Shown piece after piece: positions 18,594 through 28,512 of a DNA stretch of 64,000 nt. Origin of the DNA: Cumulibacter soli. Its GTDB lineage: Bacteria > Actinomycetota > Actinomycetes > Mycobacteriales > Antricoccaceae. Made by a program: the position numbers and the translations under genes. Positions within the stretch are counted from its first letter, which is position 1; each line of letters opens with the position of its first letter. The notes under the pieces are model-generated. The model did no database searches. It saw only the letters and a program-made list of their open reading frames with translations, and was not told the origin of the DNA. Where the stretch lies: contig NZ_SMSG01000002.1 in assembly GCF_004382795.1 (NCBI RefSeq), forward strand, positions 310,001-374,000. The letters run 5' to 3'.

Positions 18594-19271
18594 TTACGGC
18601 GGGCCCGCCTTGTATCCGACGCCGCGGACGGTCAGCACGATCTCGGGATGCTCCGGGTCACGCTCGATCTTCGAACGCAGCCGCTGCACATGCACGTTGA
18701 CCAACCGGGTATCGGCGGCATGCCGGTAGCCCCATACCTGCTCCAGCAGTAACTCGCGGGTGAACACCTGCCGCGGTTTGCGAGCGAGCGCGACCAGCAG
18801 GTCGAACTCCAACGGCGTCAGCGCGATCTGCTCGCCCTCGCGAGTGACCCGGTGACCGGGTACGTCGATCAGCAACCCCGCGATGTGCAACTCCTCCGCC
18901 GATTCCGGCTCCACCCGACGAAGCCGGGTGCGAATGCGCGCGACGAGTTCCTTCGGCTTGAAGGGTTTGACCATGTAGTCATCGGCACCCGACTCGAGCC
19001 CGAGGACGACGTCCACGGTGTCGGCCTTCGCCGTGAGCATCACGATCGGTACGCCGGACTCGGCGCGGATCGCGCGGCAGACGTCGATGCCGTTCATACC
19101 CGGCAGCATCAGATCGAGCAGGATCAGATCCGGTTTGAGTTCGCGGTACGCCGAGATGGCCCGGGCACCGTCGGCGACGAACGCCGGTTCGAGCCCTTCG
19201 TTACGCAGCACGATGCCGAGCATTTCCGCCAAGGCCGGGTCGTCATCGACCACCAGGATGCGAGGTTTCAT
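18594..19271 (-). CDS. mtrA: Response regulator MtrA
   Basis: 225 residues, OmpR/PhoB class. The receiver domain has the acidic pocket DDD (9-11 region), phospho-acceptor Asp53 in LILLDLMLPGMNGIDV and Lys near residue 102 (VKPFKPKELVARI). The C-terminal winged helix contains ALARKPRQVFTRELLLEQVW and NVHVQRLRSKIE. MtrA controls cell-wall hydrolase, division and replication genes in mycobacteria and corynebacteria. The ATG start is at 19271. In M. tuberculosis tmk lies directly upstream; here it is missing and ahcY follows after 122 bases with no recognisable gene between. Confidence 0.96.
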   Translation of the reverse strand: MKPRILVVDDDPALAEMLGIVLRNEGLEPAFVADGARAISAYRELKPDLILLDLMLPGMNGIDVCRAIRAESGVPIVMLTAKADTVDVVLGLESGADDYMVKPFKPKELVARIRTRLRRVEPESAEELHIAGLLIDVPGHRVTREGEQIALTPLEFDLLVALARKPRQVFTRELLLEQVWGYRHAADTRLVNVHVQRLRSKIERDPEHPEIVLTVRGVGYKAGPP

Positions 19272-19393
19272 AAACCGGGTTCACCCTCCGTCCGCGTCTG
19301 CGGGTGCATGACGCCGTTGAGTCTACGGCGCGGTAGTGGCGAATAACGCCAGGCCCGCTGCGTTCGGCGCGTTCGGATCGCCAGCGAAAGCGC

Positions 19394-20860
<1,467 letters not shown>

Positions 20861-20901
20861 TAATGACTCCTAGGTGGGGCTTGTTCGTAGAGGACGGCGC
20901 G

Positions 20902-22134
20902 CTAGCGCGAGCGCGGGACCTGCCCGACGCTGACATGCGATAGGCGGCCGGTGCCGTGGATACTGACCTGCGGTTCACCGCTGGCGATGTACGCCGATTC
21001 GCCCTTGGTGAGCGTCATCTCGCCGGCCGAGTTCATCAGCGTGACCTCGCCGTGCAGGCACAGCACGATGGACGGGCCACTCGTGCCGAGTTCACGTTTC
21101 GTCGTACCGTCCAGATTCCAGTCGTAGAGCGCGAACGAGCGGGCCGGCGTACGCCACGTACGGGCGCCGGCACAGGGTTCACCGTCCTCAATCTGGATCG
21201 GTTCGATGATCTGGTCGACCGCAGGTTCGAAGTCGAGGATCTTCAGCAGTTCGGCGACATCGACGTGTTTGGGGGTCAGCCCCCCGCGCAGGGTGTTGTC
21301 CGAGTTCGCCTGCGCCTCCAGCCCGGCGCCGTGTAGGTAGGCGTGCAGCATTCCGGGCGCCTGGAAGATCGCCTGGTCCGGCTGAAGCTCGATCAGGTTC
21401 AGCAGCAGTGACATCACCACACCGATATCGCCGGGGTACGCCTCGCCCAGCCGTACCGCCCAGTAGTAGGCCCTGGCGTGCGGGCCCGGCTCGTCGGAGC
21501 CGAGGATCCGGCGGCACTCCTCAATCACCTGTCCGGCGAGGTTCGCTTTCGCCTCGCTGGGCAGGCTCAGCAGCGTGGTGACCACGACGCGCAGACCGTC
21601 AGAAGCGCGACCGGTCAGCAGCGACGCGATGTACGGACCGAGTTGGCTGATCCCCAGACGAGCGAGAATATCGGCGGCTTGCGCGGCCTCACGGAACCCG
21701 CACAGCACCTCACACGGAACGAGCGCAACGAACAGTTCCGGTTTATCGAACGAGTCCCGATAGGACCGCATCGGATCGTCGATCGGGATCCCGGCCGCTT
21801 CCTCGGCCGCGAATCCGGCGCGGGCCCGCGCGGCGTTCGGGTGCGCTTGCAGCGACAGAGGGCGATCGGCCGCGAGCACCTTGAACAGGAACGGCAATCG
21901 GGACGGGAACTCGGCGTGCACGGCCTCACCGAGGTGACGATCGGGGTCGAGTTCGATCTCGTGTTTGAGCGTCGGTGAGCCGTCACAGTCGGCAATCCGG
22001 GACGACCCCAGCGGGTGAGCGCCGAGCCAAAGCTCAGCCTCAGGCCGGTCGGCATCATCGCGACCCAACAGGTCTGCGATGACCTTCCGGGACCCCCAGG
22101 CGTAGTTGCGGATCTCGTTCTCCAGGCGATACAT
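20902..22134 (-). CDS. manA: Mannose-6-phosphate isomerase, class I
   Basis: About 410 residues. It interconverts fructose-6-phosphate and mannose-6-phosphate, the entry to mannose metabolism. The N-terminus MYRLENEIRNYAWGSRKVIA, the zinc-site segment LSLQAHPNAARARAGFAAEE and the QANSDNTLRGGLTPKHVDV active-site region are all present. A TTG at 22140 is in frame two codons upstream; ATG at 22134 is preferred because it matches family starts, though no clear ribosome-binding site is visible. It sits with a SIS isomerase-like gene and manB, as in mycobacteria. Confidence 0.93.
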   Translation of the reverse strand: MYRLENEIRNYAWGSRKVIADLLGRDDADRPEAELWLGAHPLGSSRIADCDGSPTLKHEIELDPDRHLGEAVHAEFPSRLPFLFKVLAADRPLSLQAHPNAARARAGFAAEEAAGIPIDDPMRSYRDSFDKPELFVALVPCEVLCGFREAAQAADILARLGISQLGPYIASLLTGRASDGLRVVVTTLLSLPSEAKANLAGQVIEECRRILGSDEPGPHARAYYWAVRLGEAYPGDIGVVMSLLLNLIELQPDQAIFQAPGMLHAYLHGAGLEAQANSDNTLRGGLTPKHVDVAELLKILDFEPAVDQIIEPIQIEDGEPCAGARTWRTPARSFALYDWNLDGTTKRELGTSGPSIVLCLHGEVTLMNSAGEMTLTKGESAYIASGEPQVSIHGTGRLSHVSVGQVPRSR

Positions 22135-22204
22135 GATCAACTGAGCCTAGCGGCGCACGTCACGATGGTGCTGTGTCGCGCGCTGGATGGGCTGTCGTCT
22201 CCTG

Positions 22205-23224
22205 TCAGTCGTTGGCGAGCGTGTAGTACGTGCCGCTGAGTTGGGCGAGCAGCACCAAAGCCATATCGCTCCAATGCTCATCATGCCCGAACGCCACGGC
22301 GCGAACCGCGCCGATCCGCTCGGCAACCCGCAGTGCCTCGTCAGCCACATCGGGTGCGCTCGGATCGGTGGGTCTCGCGCCGGACAACAAGACTAGCCCG
22401 CGAGCCGGAGCGAGGGTCTGCGGGCCGTCAATCTGCGGATCATAGAACAGGTCATCGACGCCACCGGCGGATCGCTCGTCGGCATAACCAAGCAGTTCAG
22501 TGAAGCTGAACCGTACGTCGAGCCCGCGCACCGACCAGGTACTTCGCGCGCCGAGCTCGTCGACCAGCAACCCTCCGGCGAGCGCCGCCGGCGTATCGGT
22601 AGCCACGACCAGCAGCGGTGAATCCAGCAGTGCGATCTGTTTGGCGGGGTTTCGGTAGGTCTGCACGACGGGGCCCAATGCTGCGGCGGCATCGTCGAGC
22701 ACGTCGGCCAACGCCGCGAGTTCTGCGGTGGCGAACGAGGCGGCGATCGCCGCGACCGCTGACCACCACGCCGTAATGTCGTCGGTCTCCCCGAACGTCA
22801 CACACGTCAGGTGACGTTCGGCGGCAGCGATGACGATCGGGCTGGATTCGGGCGCCACGACGATGACCTCGGCGCCGCGCGCGGCGGCCAGGTGCACGGC
22901 ATCCAGTAGCCGCCGTTCCAGTCCGTTCACGCTGACGATGACCACGAGATCGGCGGCGCGCGGGAACTCAGCGCGTGCGTCGAGGGCCGGTAATGGGGTG
23001 CCGATCGGCGCCCCGAGGCGGGTGCACAGTTGCGCGAGCCCGGCACCTGCTGCCGGCGAGAGGAGTTCGGAACAGAGGACGCCGAATGCGCCTATATCCG
23101 CGCCGCGGAGCGCGTCGATCCGCTGTGCGGCGATGTGGCGCACATTCGCCCCGGCGCGCGCGATCGCCAGTAACCGACCACCGTCGCGGGCGGTCAGTTC
23201 GGCGGGATCGTCAAGGTCAGCCAT
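22205..23224 (-). CDS. SIS-domain protein (phosphoglucose/phosphomannose isomerase-like, TobH/Rv3256c type)
   Basis: About 339 residues. The pattern of two SIS-type domains is visible: VVIVSVNGLERRLLDAVHLA, AEVIVVAPESSPIVIAAAER, and in the second half LLVVATDTPAALAGGLLVDE. Actinobacterial members lie between manA and manB and are annotated as bifunctional phosphoglucose/phosphomannose isomerase-like; the exact reaction is unproven. I chose ATG at 23224, since the frame further upstream crosses the Trm112-like gene. The gene fits the mannose cluster and may supply hexose-phosphate for GDP-mannose. Confidence 0.8.
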   Translation of the reverse strand: MADLDDPAELTARDGGRLLAIARAGANVRHIAAQRIDALRGADIGAFGVLCSELLSPAAGAGLAQLCTRLGAPIGTPLPALDARAEFPRAADLVVIVSVNGLERRLLDAVHLAAARGAEVIVVAPESSPIVIAAAERHLTCVTFGETDDITAWWSAVAAIAASFATAELAALADVLDDAAAALGPVVQTYRNPAKQIALLDSPLLVVATDTPAALAGGLLVDELGARSTWSVRGLDVRFSFTELLGYADERSAGGVDDLFYDPQIDGPQTLAPARGLVLLSGARPTDPSAPDVADEALRVAERIGAVRAVAFGHDEHWSDMALVLLAQLSGTYYTLAND

Positions 23225-23232
23225 CGGATGGG

Positions 23233-23421
23233 TCAGCGGGCGTCGTCGAGCAGGAGAACCGGAATACCTTCTCGAATCGGGAAGATTCTCGAACACGCAC
23301 TGCACCGCAACGACCCTTCTTCGCCGCCGTCCGCGGTGCCGGGCGCGACTTCTACCAGCGGCGCGTGATCCTCGCTGGGACAGGCGAGCAACGCCAGCAG
23401 TTGTGGATCGATCAGGGCCAT
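23233..23421 (-). CDS. Trm112 family protein
   Basis: A 62-residue protein with the Trm112/YcaR pattern: MALIDPQLLALLACPSEDH, then a second cysteine pair RCSACSRIFPIREGIPVLLL. The four cysteine/carboxylate positions are a zinc ribbon in this family; here the first site has one cysteine only (CPSED), as is common. Eukaryotic Trm112 activates methyltransferases, and bacterial roles are unclear. The frame runs to 23442 but ATG at 23421 fits the family start. It lies 8 bases upstream of the SIS gene in the same operon. Confidence 0.85.
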   Translation of the reverse strand: MALIDPQLLALLACPSEDHAPLVEVAPGTADGGEEGSLRCSACSRIFPIREGIPVLLLDDAR

Positions 23422-23464
23422 GTGTTCTCCAGATGATGTCACGCTAGAAAGCTTTCGATTCAGG

Positions 23465-24838
23465 TTAGCCGCGGATGACCGCGAGGATGTCCTCGCGCAG
23501 CGAACTCATCCGTTCGGTGCTGCGCGCCTCGACGTTCAGCCGTAACAGCGGTTCGGTGTTCGATCCGCGGACATTGAACCAGGCACCGTCGGCGAAGGTA
23601 GCCGTGATCCCGTCAAGTTCGTCGAGCTCGGCGCCGAGCGCCCGGGCGCGTTCACGGACCTCGTCGAGCGCAGCGGGAATATCGACGACTGTCGAGTTGA
23701 TCTCGCCGCTGGCGACGTACTTCTCATACTTTGCCAGCAGCACCGAGAGCGGTTCGTGCTGTTCGGTGAGCGCGGCCAGCACGTGCATCGCCGCGAGCAT
23801 CCCGGTGTCGGCGAAGTAGAAGTCGCGGAAGTAATAGTGCGCGGAGTGCTCGCCACCGAAAATGGCGTTGCGTTCAGCCATCCGCGCCTTCATGTTGGAA
23901 TGCCCGACGCGGGTGCGGCTCGCGCTACCTCCGGCGGCAGCGACCACCTCAGGCACCAGCGCCGATGTGATCGCATTGTGTACGACGGTCGATCCGGGGT
24001 GCTTGGCCAGCTCGCGTTCGGCGATCAGCGCGGTGATGACCGAAGGCGAGACCGGCTCGCCCCGCTCGTCGATGACGAAGCATCGGTCGGCATCGCCGTC
24101 GAAGGCCAATCCGAGATCGGCGCCGTGCTGGCGCACCGCTCGCTGCAGGTCGACGAGGTTGTCCGGGTTCAGCGGGTCGGCCGGATGATTCGGGAAGGTG
24201 CCGTCGAGCTCGAAGTACAACTCAATGATCTCCGCGGTGGTCCGCCCCAACACGGCCGGCACCGTGTGCCCGCCCATCCCATTGGCGGCGTCCACGACAA
24301 CTTTTACCGGTCGCATACCGCGCAGCGGTACGAGTTCATGCAGTTTGTCGGCGTATGCCTGAAGCGTGTCGGTGCGGCTGCGGGTTCCCCGGGTAGCGAC
24401 GACAGGTAAGTCCTCGGTGGCCAGTTCAGCGATTCGCCTCAGGCCGGTATCTGCACCGATCGGCGCAGCCGATGCCCGGCACAGTTTCATCCCGTTGTAC
24501 GTGGCCGGGTTGTGGCTTGCGGTGACCTGGATGCCGGGCAGATTCAAGTGCCCGGAGGCGAAATACAGCTGGTCGGTGGAGCTCAACCCAGCGTCGACGA
24601 CATCCAGTCCCTGGCCGATGATGCCCTCGGCGAGGGCATCGATGATCATCGGGGTGCTGGGGCGCATGTCGCCGGCGAGTACCACGTCCGAGCCGAGATC
24701 GTTCTCGATCAGCCAGCGCGCGAACGCGGCACCGATCCGTTCGGCGACCTCGAGCGACAGTTCTTGCGGATACAGACCGCGAACGTCGTACGCCTTAACG
24801 ATCGACTGAAGTATGTGGTGAATCTGCACGTCGCTCAT
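23465..24838 (-). CDS. manB: Phosphomannomutase/phosphoglucomutase
   Basis: 457 residues, alpha-D-phosphohexomutase family. The phosphoserine loop TASHNP has Ser108, the metal loop DGDADR is at residues 247-252, the sugar-binding GGEHSAHYY loop is present, and the C-terminal phosphate-binding loop is RGSNTEPLLRLNVEA. It converts mannose-6-phosphate to mannose-1-phosphate for GDP-mannose synthesis by ManC. ATG start at 24838. It lies upstream of the Trm112, SIS and manA genes on the same strand and matches Rv3257c (manB/pmmA) in position. Confidence 0.95.
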   Translation of the reverse strand: MSDVQIHHILQSIVKAYDVRGLYPQELSLEVAERIGAAFARWLIENDLGSDVVLAGDMRPSTPMIIDALAEGIIGQGLDVVDAGLSSTDQLYFASGHLNLPGIQVTASHNPATYNGMKLCRASAAPIGADTGLRRIAELATEDLPVVATRGTRSRTDTLQAYADKLHELVPLRGMRPVKVVVDAANGMGGHTVPAVLGRTTAEIIELYFELDGTFPNHPADPLNPDNLVDLQRAVRQHGADLGLAFDGDADRCFVIDERGEPVSPSVITALIAERELAKHPGSTVVHNAITSALVPEVVAAAGGSASRTRVGHSNMKARMAERNAIFGGEHSAHYYFRDFYFADTGMLAAMHVLAALTEQHEPLSVLLAKYEKYVASGEINSTVVDIPAALDEVRERARALGAELDELDGITATFADGAWFNVRGSNTEPLLRLNVEARSTERMSSLREDILAVIRG

Positions 24839-24901
24839 TGTTCACCACCGCGGCGCCAACCAGCGGAAACGACGGCGTAGATCACCGTGGTTTGCCTAAC
24901 C

Positions 24902-25276
24902 TTAGGCGGTGGGCGGTACGACCCGCAGGTGTCCGCGACGTCCCTTGCCCGCAGCGATTGGGGCCTCAGCCGACTCTGCGGCGGCATCGGGCTGCTGTGG
25001 CCTGGGCCGAGCCGCCTCACGCACCGCATCCGCCAGCGCGAGCAGGTCATCGGTGCTCGGTCCCACCTCGTTGGGGTCAACCTCGTGACGCAGAACTTCC
25101 CATCCGCGCGGCACGGTCAGCCTCGACGCGTGCGCCTCGCACAGGTCGTAACTGTGCGGTTCGGAGTAAGCAGCGAGCGGACCCACGACCGCGGTCGACT
25201 CGGCGTAGATATACGTCAACGTAGCGACGGCGGGCTGGAAGCACTCGGGCTTACTGCAGCTACGGACACTTCTCAC
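24902..25276 (-). CDS. DUF3499 family protein
   Basis: The 124-residue protein begins MRSVRSCSKPECFQPAVATL and has SEPHSYDLCEAHASRLTVPR, with Cys and His residues spaced like a small zinc-binding domain (CSKPEC, then CEAHA). A Pro/Ala-rich tail ends GRRGHLRVVPP. This is DUF3499, found across Mycobacteriales next to manB (Rv3258c). Function unknown. The start is GTG at 25276. It is divergent from the metallopeptidase-like gene with 100 bases between. Confidence 0.85.
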   Translation of the reverse strand: MRSVRSCSKPECFQPAVATLTYIYAESTAVVGPLAAYSEPHSYDLCEAHASRLTVPRGWEVLRHEVDPNEVGPSTDDLLALADAVREAARPRPQQPDAAAESAEAPIAAGKGRRGHLRVVPPTA

Positions 25277-25376
25277 GAGCCCGAGGCTACCCGCGCCTCA
25301 GTCAGTTCACGCGCATCTCGCGCGCGGGGGCGCTGGCGTGTCGGACGATGCGGGCGGTGACGGCTAGGCTCACTTC

Positions 25377-25838
25377 ATGCCCACACCATCGTTTCCGCGT
25401 ACCCGCGATCGACGCGGGCGCGGCATCCGAGGGCCGTTGTTTCCGCAGACCGTTCCGGTGTATCGCTCGCGCGCGGAACTGTTCGATGATCTGGTGCTCG
25501 ACATCGTCGAGCAGATCGACCCGAAGTGGCGCGATGTGATCGAGGCGGTGGAATTTGCCGTGGAGGACGTGCCTCGAGTCACCCACCAGCACCCCGAGGA
25601 CGTCATCCATCAGCCGAATGTGATCGAGGATGCGTCGGTCCCGTTGTCCAAACTCGCACCGGGACACGTCGACGGATTGGGCCGCGAGCATGCGCCGCGC
25701 ATCGTGATCTACCGCCGACCGTTGGAGGTCCGCGGCCGCAGCGTCGCCGATCTACGCGACCTCGTACACGAGATCGTCGTAGAACAACTCTCAAACCTGC
25801 TCGGGGTGAGCCCGAGCGATATCGATCCAGACCTCTGA
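25377..25838 (+). CDS. Metallopeptidase family protein (zincin-like, Rv3259 type)
   Basis: 153 residues. After a basic start comes the family core RAELFDDLVLDIVEQIDPKW, IEAVEFAVEDVP, RIVIYRRPLEVR and DLRDLVHEIVVEQLSNLLGV. In the zincin-like metallopeptidase family the last helix carries HExxH; here it reads HEIVVEQ, so the second zinc histidine is missing. Actinobacterial members show the same change, to my knowledge, so activity as a peptidase is doubtful. Divergent from DUF3499 and convergent with whiB2, with a hairpin between. Confidence 0.75.
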   Translation: MPTPSFPRTRDRRGRGIRGPLFPQTVPVYRSRAELFDDLVLDIVEQIDPKWRDVIEAVEFAVEDVPRVTHQHPEDVIHQPNVIEDASVPLSKLAPGHVDGLGREHAPRIVIYRRPLEVRGRSVADLRDLVHEIVVEQLSNLLGVSPSDIDPDL

Positions 25839-25867
25839 TCCAGCCAGTTTCAGCAGAGGTCTGTATA

Positions 25868-25892
25868 GACGCCGACCGACGGAGTCGGCGTC
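25868..25892. terminator. Bidirectional hairpin terminator
   Basis: A perfect 9-base-pair stem, GACGCCGAC (25868-25876) and GTCGGCGTC (25884-25892), encloses a 7-base loop. It sits between the stops of the convergent metallopeptidase-like gene and whiB2, where it can end both transcripts. No T-run follows, as usual at this GC content. Confidence 0.75.
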
Positions 25893-25907
25893 ACGGATTG
25901 CGGACGT

Positions 25908-26207
25908 CTAGGAGGCGTTACGCCGCAAAGACTTCAGCCGGCGGCGCTCGCGTTCGGACATGCCACCCCAGATGCCGAATCGCTCGTCATTAGCGAGGGC
26001 ATACTCGAGACACTCGTCCTTCACTTCGCAGCCGACGCAAATCTTCTTTGCCTCGCGCGTCGAGCCGCCCTTCTCGGGGAAGAATGCTTCGGGGTCAGTC
26101 TGCGCACACAAGGCACGCTCCTGCCACTCCTGCTCCTCCTCGGCACTGGCGGCCCAGAGATCGTGGGTAAATGCCTGCGGTTCGGTCACAGCGACGGCCC
26201 CTTCCAT
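25908..26207 (-). CDS. whiB2: WhiB-family Fe-S transcription factor, WhiB2/WhmD type
   Basis: About 99 residues from the preferred ATG at 26207; a longer frame runs to 26297. The four conserved cysteines that hold a [4Fe-4S] cluster are present (ALCAQTDPEAFFPEKGGSTR, then CVGCEVKDECLEYAL), followed by the FGIWGGMSERERRRLK turn and a basic tail that contacts DNA. This sequence is close to mycobacterial WhiB2 (WhmD), a regulator of cell division and septation that acts with the sigma factor. The upstream region holds the palindrome TGTAATTACA. It sits between Rv3259-like and fbiA genes as in M. tuberculosis. Confidence 0.9.
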   Translation of the reverse strand: MEGAVAVTEPQAFTHDLWAASAEEEQEWQERALCAQTDPEAFFPEKGGSTREAKKICVGCEVKDECLEYALANDERFGIWGGMSERERRRLKSLRRNAS

Positions 26208-26300
26208 GTTGACCAATTCCGCGAACTTTGTTGGTAGCGCGGAGCTACCCCTTAGCACTGGCTGACGACCCTGCCTGTCGGTCGCCGCTAAGAACATCAG

Positions 26301-26310
26301 TGTAATTACA
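26301..26310. promoter_or_regulatory. AT-rich palindrome upstream of whiB2
   Basis: TGTAATTACA is a perfect 10-base palindrome in an AT-rich patch between whiB2 and the divergent fbiA. It may be a regulator site, or the promoter -10 region of either gene. Nothing in the sequence identifies a binding protein. Confidence 0.4.
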
Positions 26311-26406
26311 TGTGTGTCGCTATGGCCGAGTCAAGGGGAATGGTGATATTCACGCCGATTTTCCATTCCCTCCCGGCCGCAGAGCGGCTATGGGCACCCT
26401 GGCAGC

Positions 26407-27408
26407 ATGGACCGCGTGAACGCACTCTCAGCCAATACCCCACCCCGCAACATCGTCGTACTCGCCGGCGGAGTCGGCGGCGCGAAATACCTGCTGGGCG
26501 TCAGAGAGTACGCCCGCGAGCACGGCGCCGAGGTCACGGCCATCGTGAACACCGGCGACGACGCGACCATGCACGGACTGCGGATCTGTCCCGACCTCGA
26601 CTCCATCATGTACACGCTCGGCGGCGGCCACGATCAAGAGCGGGGCTGGGGGCAGGTCGGCGAAACGTGGACGGTGGGCGAGGAACTCAAGGAGTACGGC
26701 GCGGGTCCGACCTGGTTCTCCCTCGGCGACAAAGACATCGCCACCCACCTGGTGCGCACTCAGATGCTCGACGCGGGATATCGACTGACCGAGGTCACCG
26801 AGGCGTTGTGCGCGCGCTGGCAGCCGAACGTCCGCTTATTACCGATGAGCGATGACCGCGTCGAGACCCACGTCGTATGCACGCTCCCCGACGCCGAGCA
26901 ACCTAGCGCGATCCACTTCCAGGAATGGTGGGTGCGGTATCGCACCAAGGTGCCGACGACCGGGTTCGTACAGGTCGGCGCCGAGCAGGCCGCACCCAGC
27001 GCCGAAGTGCTGGCGGCACTGAAGGAGGCCGACCTGATCCTGCTGGCGCCGTCCAACCCGGTGGTCAGCATCGGCCCGATCCTCGGTGTGCCCGGTATGC
27101 GAGAGGCGCTGCGCGATGCGGCGGCCCCCGTGATCGGTACCGCTGGACTGATCAACGGCGCGCCGCTACGCGGGATGGCCGACGTATGCCTGCAGGTAAT
27201 CGGCGTCGAGCAGACCGCACTCGCGGTCGCCGACTACCTGGGCGCTCGATCGGCGGACGGCGTACTCGACGGCTGGCTGGTCGCCCCCGGCGACGGCGGC
27301 ACTCTCGACGCGATCAGCGTGGCCGAAGCACCGCTGTTGATGAGCGACGCCGGCGCGACCGCGCAGATGGTCACCGCAGCAGTCGAACTCGCCGGGCAGG
27401 TCCGATGA
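26407..27408 (+). CDS. fbiA: 2-phospho-L-lactate transferase (F420 biosynthesis)
   Basis: 333 residues, CofD/FbiA family. It transfers a phosphoenolpyruvate- or phospholactate-guanosine group to the deazaflavin Fo to make (dehydro-)F420-0. The N-terminal nucleotide-binding GGVGGAK is at residues 21-27, and NTGDDATMHGLRICPDLDSI is a strongly conserved active-site segment. LAPSNPVVSIGPILGVPG is also typical. The gene overlaps fbiB by ATGA (27405-27408), so the two are translationally coupled. It starts 99 bases from the whiB2-side promoter region, divergent from it. Confidence 0.96.
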   Translation: MDRVNALSANTPPRNIVVLAGGVGGAKYLLGVREYAREHGAEVTAIVNTGDDATMHGLRICPDLDSIMYTLGGGHDQERGWGQVGETWTVGEELKEYGAGPTWFSLGDKDIATHLVRTQMLDAGYRLTEVTEALCARWQPNVRLLPMSDDRVETHVVCTLPDAEQPSAIHFQEWWVRYRTKVPTTGFVQVGAEQAAPSAEVLAALKEADLILLAPSNPVVSIGPILGVPGMREALRDAAAPVIGTAGLINGAPLRGMADVCLQVIGVEQTALAVADYLGARSADGVLDGWLVAPGDGGTLDAISVAEAPLLMSDAGATAQMVTAAVELAGQVR

Positions 27409-28493
27409 ATCAGGGCGCAGGACTCGGCGCCGAACACATCGCGGCGAATGCCCGCCCCGCGACCGAGGACGCAGTGGACGAGCCGCTAGCTGAGCAATAC
27501 ACGGTTCGCGCGATCCGCGGGCTACCGGACTTTCGGCCGGGCGACGATCTCATCGCTGCGATCTGCTCGGCCGCGCCATGGATCGCCGACGGCGACGTAC
27601 TCGCGATCACCTCGAAGGCGGTATCGAAGGCCGAAGGGCGGTTGACCTCGACCGGCACCGATGAGGTCGAGCGGGCCGCACGACGGCGTGAGGTCATCGA
27701 TGCGGAGACCACCAACGTCGTGGCCGAGCGGCGCGGCGTACGCATCGTGCGCAACGCACTCGGCCTGACGATGGCCGCGGCCGGCGTCGACGCTTCCAAC
27801 GTGAACGCTGACGAGATCGCCACGCTGCCGCTGGATCCGGACGCTTCGGCGCGCCGGATTCGGGACGGCATCAGGGCACAACTCGGTCGAGACGTCGCCG
27901 TAGTCATCACCGACACCACCGGTCGCACGTGGCGCAGCGGACTCGTCGATATCGCCATCGGCTCGGCGGGGATCGCGCCACTTCGCGATCTGCGCGGTGG
28001 GATCGACACGCACGGTCACCCGCTCGCGGTGACGGCGCTGGCGCAAGTCGATGAGATCGCGTCGGCCAGCGAGTTGGTGCGCGGCAAACTCGGCCGCGTC
28101 GCCGCCGCAGTCATTCGGGGAATCCCATGGCGAGCTCAGGAGACTCCCGGCGCCGGCGTCGCGCTGATCCGCCCGATCGAAGAGGACATGTTCTGCTTCG
28201 GCGCGCGCGACGTCGTCCCCGCAGCTCAGCACGCGTCATTCACCGATGGGTGTGCCCGCGAAGAACAGATCACCGACGCGATCGCCCGCGTTCGCGCGCC
28301 CGCGGGGATACGCGCGGCGGTGGCCGGCAGCGCGGTGTCGGTGCGCGGCGATGACGAGTTCGCCCTCGGTATCTACGTCGGTCAACTCGTGGTCGCGCTG
28401 CGCGCCGAAGGCTTGGCCGCCGAACTCACCCGGGTCGCCGAAGGCGCCGACCTTCGGCTTGCCCAGGCTGCGCCGTACGAAGGCATCGAATGA
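27405..28493 (+). CDS. fbiB: Coenzyme F420:L-glutamate ligase with reduced C-terminal domain
   Basis: 362 residues. The N-terminal CofE domain is clear: IRGLPDFRPGDDLIAAICSA, ADGDVLAITSKAVSKAEGRL, VVITDTTGRTWRSGLVDIAI and LIRPIEEDMFCFG. It adds gamma-linked glutamates to F420-0. In mycobacterial FbiB (about 448 residues) a nitroreductase-fold domain that reduces dehydro-F420-0 follows. Here only about 110 residues follow, with ALGIYVGQLVVALRAEGLAA resembling one nitroreductase helix, so the domain looks shrunken or decayed. Reduction may be done elsewhere. ATG at 27405 overlaps the fbiA stop. Confidence 0.88.
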   Translation: MNQGAGLGAEHIAANARPATEDAVDEPLAEQYTVRAIRGLPDFRPGDDLIAAICSAAPWIADGDVLAITSKAVSKAEGRLTSTGTDEVERAARRREVIDAETTNVVAERRGVRIVRNALGLTMAAAGVDASNVNADEIATLPLDPDASARRIRDGIRAQLGRDVAVVITDTTGRTWRSGLVDIAIGSAGIAPLRDLRGGIDTHGHPLAVTALAQVDEIASASELVRGKLGRVAAAVIRGIPWRAQETPGAGVALIRPIEEDMFCFGARDVVPAAQHASFTDGCAREEQITDAIARVRAPAGIRAAVAGSAVSVRGDDEFALGIYVGQLVVALRAEGLAAELTRVAEGADLRLAQAAPYEGIE

Positions 28494-28512
28494 CAGCCGC
28501 CGAGGAGGTTCA

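Noticed and set aside
20861-20901. Possible S-adenosylhomocysteine riboswitch before ahcY
   Set aside because: Only 41 bases separate ahcY from the manA stop and no riboswitch fold is visible.
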